Shown piece after piece: positions 35,113 through 64,000 of a DNA stretch of 64,000 bases. The DNA is from Monarcha castaneiventris obscurior (Eukaryota > Chordata > Aves > Passeriformes > Monarchidae), in the NCBI GenBank assembly GCA_026261815.1, contig JAMPIT010000510.1, positions 16,774,001 to 16,838,000 on the forward strand. The letters run 5' to 3'. Position numbers and translations under genes: made by a program. The notes under the pieces were generated by a model. It saw only the letters and a program-made list of their open reading frames with translations, did not search any database and was not told the origin of the DNA. How positions within the stretch are numbered: the first letter of the stretch is position 1; each line of letters opens with the position of its first letter.

Positions 35113-36663
35113 ATCATACCTTAGCTACTGGTGCTACAGAAATAATTTTTGTAAAAATTAATTTATGCCTTCAACTGGTCTAGCTTGCTTTTAAGTAGCT
35201 AGCTGTTTAATGCCTTTACATAATCTGAAGTTACATATTTAAGTATAATACTCTGTTTTCAAAATACACTGCATTGTCACCAAGTTTCCTAACTGTTCTT
35301 GCTAAAATTTTGATCTCAAAAAACCCCCATTAAAAGCCTTAAAACAATGGTAATGCCTTTAGTGGTGTCCATGTATCTAATTTTAACCAATTTATTTGGA
35401 ATAAAGAAATGAAGGAAAATTGTCATGTGTTGCAAATGTCACTGTGTTACTGCTGTGATCGTTAAAAATATTGACTCAGTTTTACTCACTCACACAAGAC
35501 CTCAGTCCACAAGATACTTTTGCTTTTCTCCCACTCCAGTTGCCAAACCATCAGGTGAAGCGCCCAGTTAGACCTGCTGTGCTGTGTGGTCTGGGCTCAT
35601 CCTTATGTGCACAGTGACCTGGCTCCTGAGAGCTTACCTGGTTAAGACACCTAGTAATCCCTGGGTGAGGGCAGGACCTGAAAGTATCCTGGAGAGGAGG
35701 TCAAATAAAAGTCTCCTGGGGCAGAGAGAGTACAGTGTGGGCTGGGATACAACTCTCAATTCCCATGTGTCCTCAGTTCTCAGATTTCTTTGTGATTCCA
35801 GGGCTCTTTCCAAGCTTTCTGAATATGCCCACCCATTGAGAACAATTTATCAGGCTGGTTAAATTAATCTTCAAGCAATTGTTCACAAAAACTGGTAACA
35901 AGAAAAATGGTTACTGATTAAAACCTTTCCTGTTAATATTCAGTACATTCAGTGAGTTAGGAATGCTAACCTAGGTCCAAGTCATTACTTAAATTATTGG
36001 TTTGTTATGAAATGTGTTTCCAATATGACTCTTAAAAAGGTAGCATTCAATAAAACATGAAGGCAAAATGAGCAGCTGAATTTAGATGTAGTTACAGTGC
36101 AGCACTCTTCTAAATTTGTTTCTTGATTAAATTATATCAGAAAATTCTGAATTCAACCCACACCAAAGATGATAATTCACTGATTAGCTGATAGCATCAG
36201 TTATAACTTGAGACTCAAAAATCATCTCCTGCTCTACTATATATCAGACAAGTGAAATTAAAATTACTTTTTCTTCATACAATCAAGCTTCCCACTCTCC
36301 ATCCTACTGTTATACTCCCAGTCATTAGATCCTGCTGGATTAGTGCCCTGCTGTTGCAGTATCAGGCATTAGATTGGGCAATTCCAACATGACACAATAC
36401 CACTTTGAGATTACATTTCCTAATATTACAGGACTGACTTGTGGATGGCAATACAAGTTTAGGCTGTGTTAAAGTAATGGTAATGCATAACCCATGTTTT
36501 AAAGCAGTGCCTCTGTTACCCAGCAAGTGGTAGGGCTGTGGCATTTGGCTGGCTACTCATGCAACAGAATTACTGGTACTGAGAAAACCATAGCCTTTTT
36601 CATAATACATCAGTGTAAAGGAAAATTACAGTCCACCTGCTTCCTGAGAAAGAGAACAGATAG
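35113..36663. other. Intergenic DNA, nothing firmly recognised
   Basis: AT-rich apart from a GC-richer patch at 35500-35860 that includes TCAAATAAAAG and could be a decayed repeat of unknown kind. No gene. Confidence 0.45.
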
Positions 36664-36668
36664 TTCCT

Positions 36669-37202
36669 TGTGAAGGGCTGTGAGCTCTTGACTCAGGAGT
36701 CCTCTGCACTCCCTCGGAGGAGAGAAGCCGGAGGGCAAAAGGACTCAGGGGTAAGAAACCTCTCTCTAGGTTATGGTTACAAAGTGAACCATCCCCAGCA
36801 TGCCTTGTTTCTCTATGGTAATACCTTGTATCCAGTTGGTAAATTGGTTACTACCCCACCCCCTGCCTGTCCCATAAAAGGGGCCCTGGATCTGCCCTGA
36901 ATCAGGGAGCTGGTGGTGATGGTCTTCCCTTCCCAGGGACTGCTGGACAATAAAGCTGCCTCTGTGGCACTGCCACACACGGCTCCTGTCTCTCTGTCCC
37001 CGAGTTTGCCTCGGGTGATCTCACACAGAGCTGAATCACAGGAGCTGGAATCACTTGTAGCTGAGAAATGGCTACACTTGCTGAGGTCACCGCTGTCCAG
37101 GGAGGCTGCCTTGGCCCCTAGAAGAGTTGCTCTTTGCAGGACGCTCTTTCTAGGAAGGTCCTGGCTTCTGGTGCTTGACCAGCATCAGACCTCCCTGTGA
37201 CA
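36669..37202 (+). mobile_element. Solo LTR of an endogenous retrovirus
   Basis: A 534-bp element that starts TGTGAAGGG and ends CCCTGTGACA, an imperfect inverted terminal repeat with TG...CA ends. It is flanked by GTTCCT (36663-36668) and ATTCCT (37203-37208), a 6-bp target duplication with one mismatch. Inside are a TATA-like CATAAAAGG (about 36873) and an AATAAA (36949-36954) followed by a GC-richer U5-like part. No internal retroviral genes are adjacent, so it is a solo LTR. A 6-bp duplication suits alpharetrovirus-like or ERVK-type bird elements, but the family is not assigned. It lies about 1.2 kb upstream of the CCDC169 start codon, in the same direction. Confidence 0.82.
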
Positions 37203-37208
37203 ATTCCT

Positions 37209-38050
37209 CTAGGGAGCGTTACATCCTGTGAAATGGTGAGTTGATTACTCCGATTCAGCCTGTCCCGTGCATCAAGTCTGGTGTTTTCCTGCGCAGCTGG
37301 TGAGCCACTTCAGATCACCAACCAGCAGAAACTGCAAACATTAAACATTTTCCCCGATGTAAGTTTTCAGTGTTTCAGGAGCTGTACGGGCTCATTGAAG
37401 AGTCACACAAACGTCAAGAGCTGGAACTGAAGCAGCTAAAGAAGGTGACAGGGAGAACCTGACAGAGGTGATACCACTCTTGCAGCATTAATCTGATTAA
37501 CTCACCCTGTAAAGATTTACCTTGTGAAACCCATGAACTAATCTGAAATTCATTGTTTGAAAAATGCAACATCAAACATTTTTAGGAATCAAGCCAGACC
37601 AATGTAAGATAATTAAAATATTTTCCAGTATATATTGACTAACTAACACCATTGACTTGATCAGTGATGATGATTAAGGCCGATTATTCTAAACTCTTCT
37701 GTCTCAAGTTAAGGACATACACATTGATTTGTGCACAGCACAGATCACAATTATCCAGAGTGCTAAAAGACGGGCTGGGAACCCTGTAAGGCCAGGCTCC
37801 ACCGCACTGTGCCTGCCTTCACATGTGGGTCACAGCGTTTATTTAAAACCGTGCTACTTCCCATCCAGAAGAAATGTTTAAAAAAATCTGCACACATTTG
37901 CGTTTCCCCGGATCATCAAAAGCTCAGCACACAGTTCAACCTCCATGGTCAAAACTCTGTAACTGGGCCAAAGCTGTCACCTATTTTCCCCATCCGTTTG
38001 TGGTGCTGCCCGAGCCACATGCTGGGCATTTCGCTGGACTGAGGACAGCA
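37209..38050. other. Short intergenic stretch between LTR and CCDC169 promoter
   Basis: AT-rich changing to GC-rich toward the right. No gene or repeat recognised. Confidence 0.5.
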
Positions 38051-38372
38051 GAGCCCCTTCAAACGCGGGCCGCCACAGCAGCGGCGGGCGAGCGCTGCCG
38101 CCAATGCGGGCGGACGGGACGGGACCGGGGGCGCCCGTCAGGGCCGGGGGGTAGCGGATGCCGGTGCCGCCCGGGCCCGTCTACCCTCTCGGCTTTCCCT
38201 GTGCAGCGGGAGAGCCGCGGGTGCACCGGAGGAAAGGGTGCCCGAGCCGGGGGTGGGGCGGCTCCAGCGAGCCGCTCCCTGAGGCTCCGCCGGCCGCTCG
38301 CAGCCATCGCCCCGAGCAACGCCGGCGACGCGGGGGATGCGAGCGGGGCGGGCGCCGGCGGCGGCTGCAGCG

Positions 38373-62559
<24,187 letters not shown>

Positions 62560-64000
62560 GTAAATTTCCTTTACATTCCCTGTTTTCTGGTTTATTATTT
62601 TTCGCTAAGCACTGTGTTTTGAACATTGCAACTTTCTGTTCATGATAAATATCACAGAGCATAATCCCACTGACAAAGTATTGCTCAACATAATTTTTGA
62701 TACTGCTTTTCAATCAGTTTTATTTAATGCAAATGTTGAAAATGCGTATGTTTATATCATTGTTTAACAGATTTGTGTTTAGTTATATGGGTTAGAAATA
62801 TAAATTTGAAAACAGTCCACCTGCTTTGAGATATATAGAAATAAAATTAATTTCTGTTTGTAATGCTTGTGGATAAGCTTGAAATTGGAGGAGATTTATT
62901 TTTTAGCTGAACTGAAAATGTAAAGAATATAAAGTGTGAAGGATATAGGGAGTCATATCAAAATTTTGTTGGACCCAGTAGCCTGCCTCCAGTGAACATA
63001 AACAGATGCCTGCAAAAGTGTGGAAGCAAGCAGATATAATACTTGATTTTGGAACTCTCCCAAATACTTTACATTTGGAGACTTCCTAAGCTAGTATGGT
63101 TTCTGTGTATTTAGTGTCTGATAGTAAATACTCTTCTAAAAGCCCACTTACCTATATTATTAAAATGAGCATAGACAATATATATTGTGATCATCTAAAA
63201 ATGTAATGAGTAAATTATAAACATGAAATTGTGTAGACATGTTTGCTTAGCAGCCTTTTCCTTTCATTCTGTGCAAGCACAGAATCACAGGATTTCATAA
63301 ACTGGAACTGTGAACCTTCATGTTCCAGGAGAGGATATTAGTAGAATATGAATTAATGCAGTACAATATAAATTCAGTTCTATGACTGAAGTTTCTCAAT
63401 ACATAAAAAGCACTGTGTGGGTTTGAAGTGCCCCATATGCCACTGTATCACTTCTGGCCCTGGTGATATTTAACATGGTTCATATGAAGAAGGTCAGAAA
63501 GCTAGAACCAGGAGGATTCACTGCCTCTGCAGTGAGATTAAATATCATCAGCCAGATACTGAGGTCTGCTGAGGGTTAGCCCTGATCTGTGATAATGGTG
63601 GGTTTTTTTACAATCTATTTTAGTAGACCATTAGTTACCCTGAAATTATATGACAGTGTGTTTCTGTAATTTTCTTTATATCAAACAAAAGAAAATAAAG
63701 TGTAAAAGAAAAGAAAGTGTCCTGTAACTGCTGGTCTCAGAAGATGTGTAGTATAACAAAATATCCCCCCTTTCAATCCATTTTGCCTAAGAGGATTTTT
63801 TTTTTAACTTTTCAATATACTTTAAACACATGAAGGCAATTGTTCATCCTTTAAATTGTCCTTAGTACAAAAGGACCTAGTTTTCAAAGGACTGACTTTT
63901 ATAACCAGTGACTTAGAACTTTCAGGACAAACTTAGATCTTTGCTGGCAGCATGGATGTAAGAATAGGGATTTGGCATAGTTTGTATTTCAATAAAATAC
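62560..64000 (+). other. CCDC169: CCDC169 intron 7, runs off the window
   Basis: AT-rich; no further exon continuing the phase 2 frame was recognised up to the end. No repeat family called. Confidence 0.65.

Noticed and set aside
35500..35862. Possible second LTR with TCAAATAAAAG
   Set aside because: No TG...CA ends, no target duplication and no U5-like part could be found; left as unclassified GC-richer DNA.

Overview
The window looks like a piece of a bird chromosome. Support comes from CR1 retrotransposon fragments of avian type in both orientations, a solo endogenous-retrovirus LTR, AT-rich introns, two CpG-island promoters, and a gene order (SPART followed by CCDC169 on the same strand) matching the SPART/CCDC169/SOHLH2 neighbourhood of human chromosome 13. 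Gene identities rest on recognising the conceptual translations from memory of the human proteins; no database search was possible.

Layout. About 1-16.2 kb is intergenic DNA upstream of SPART. It holds no gene I can support, one CR1 fragment, and a long diverged direct repeat (about 11.60-12.12 kb and 15.57-16.17 kb) whose second copy abuts the SPART CpG island. SPART (spartin) runs from a probable non-coding first exon in the CpG island at about 16.2-16.5 kb through seven coding exons (20892-31303) to a 3' UTR ending near 32.77 kb. All splice phases join into one frame of 597 residues: MIT domain, PPxY motif, conserved mid-region, senescence domain. About 32.8-38.0 kb is intergenic with a CR1 block and a 534-bp solo LTR with a near-perfect target duplication. 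A second CpG island (about 38.05-38.70 kb) is the promoter and first exon of CCDC169. Seven CCDC169 coding exons lie in the window (38373-62559) with intact phases; the gene continues beyond the right edge.

Most notable: SPART intron 3 contains a diverged, stop-free, gap-free second copy of the 3' two-thirds of coding exon 3 (about 24051-24194). It has a plausible acceptor and a good donor and would add 48 residues in phase. It sits where mammalian spartin has an extra linker exon that I cannot find here. Also worth a look are a possible alternative last SPART exon (29364-29424), the duplicated block beside the SPART promoter, and a nested pair of CR1 elements in CCDC169 intron 4.

The two genes are neighbours, not a known pathway. 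Spartin acts at endosomes, lipid droplets and mitochondria. CCDC169 is a poorly characterised coiled-coil protein which in human can be transcribed through into the germ-cell factor SOHLH2.
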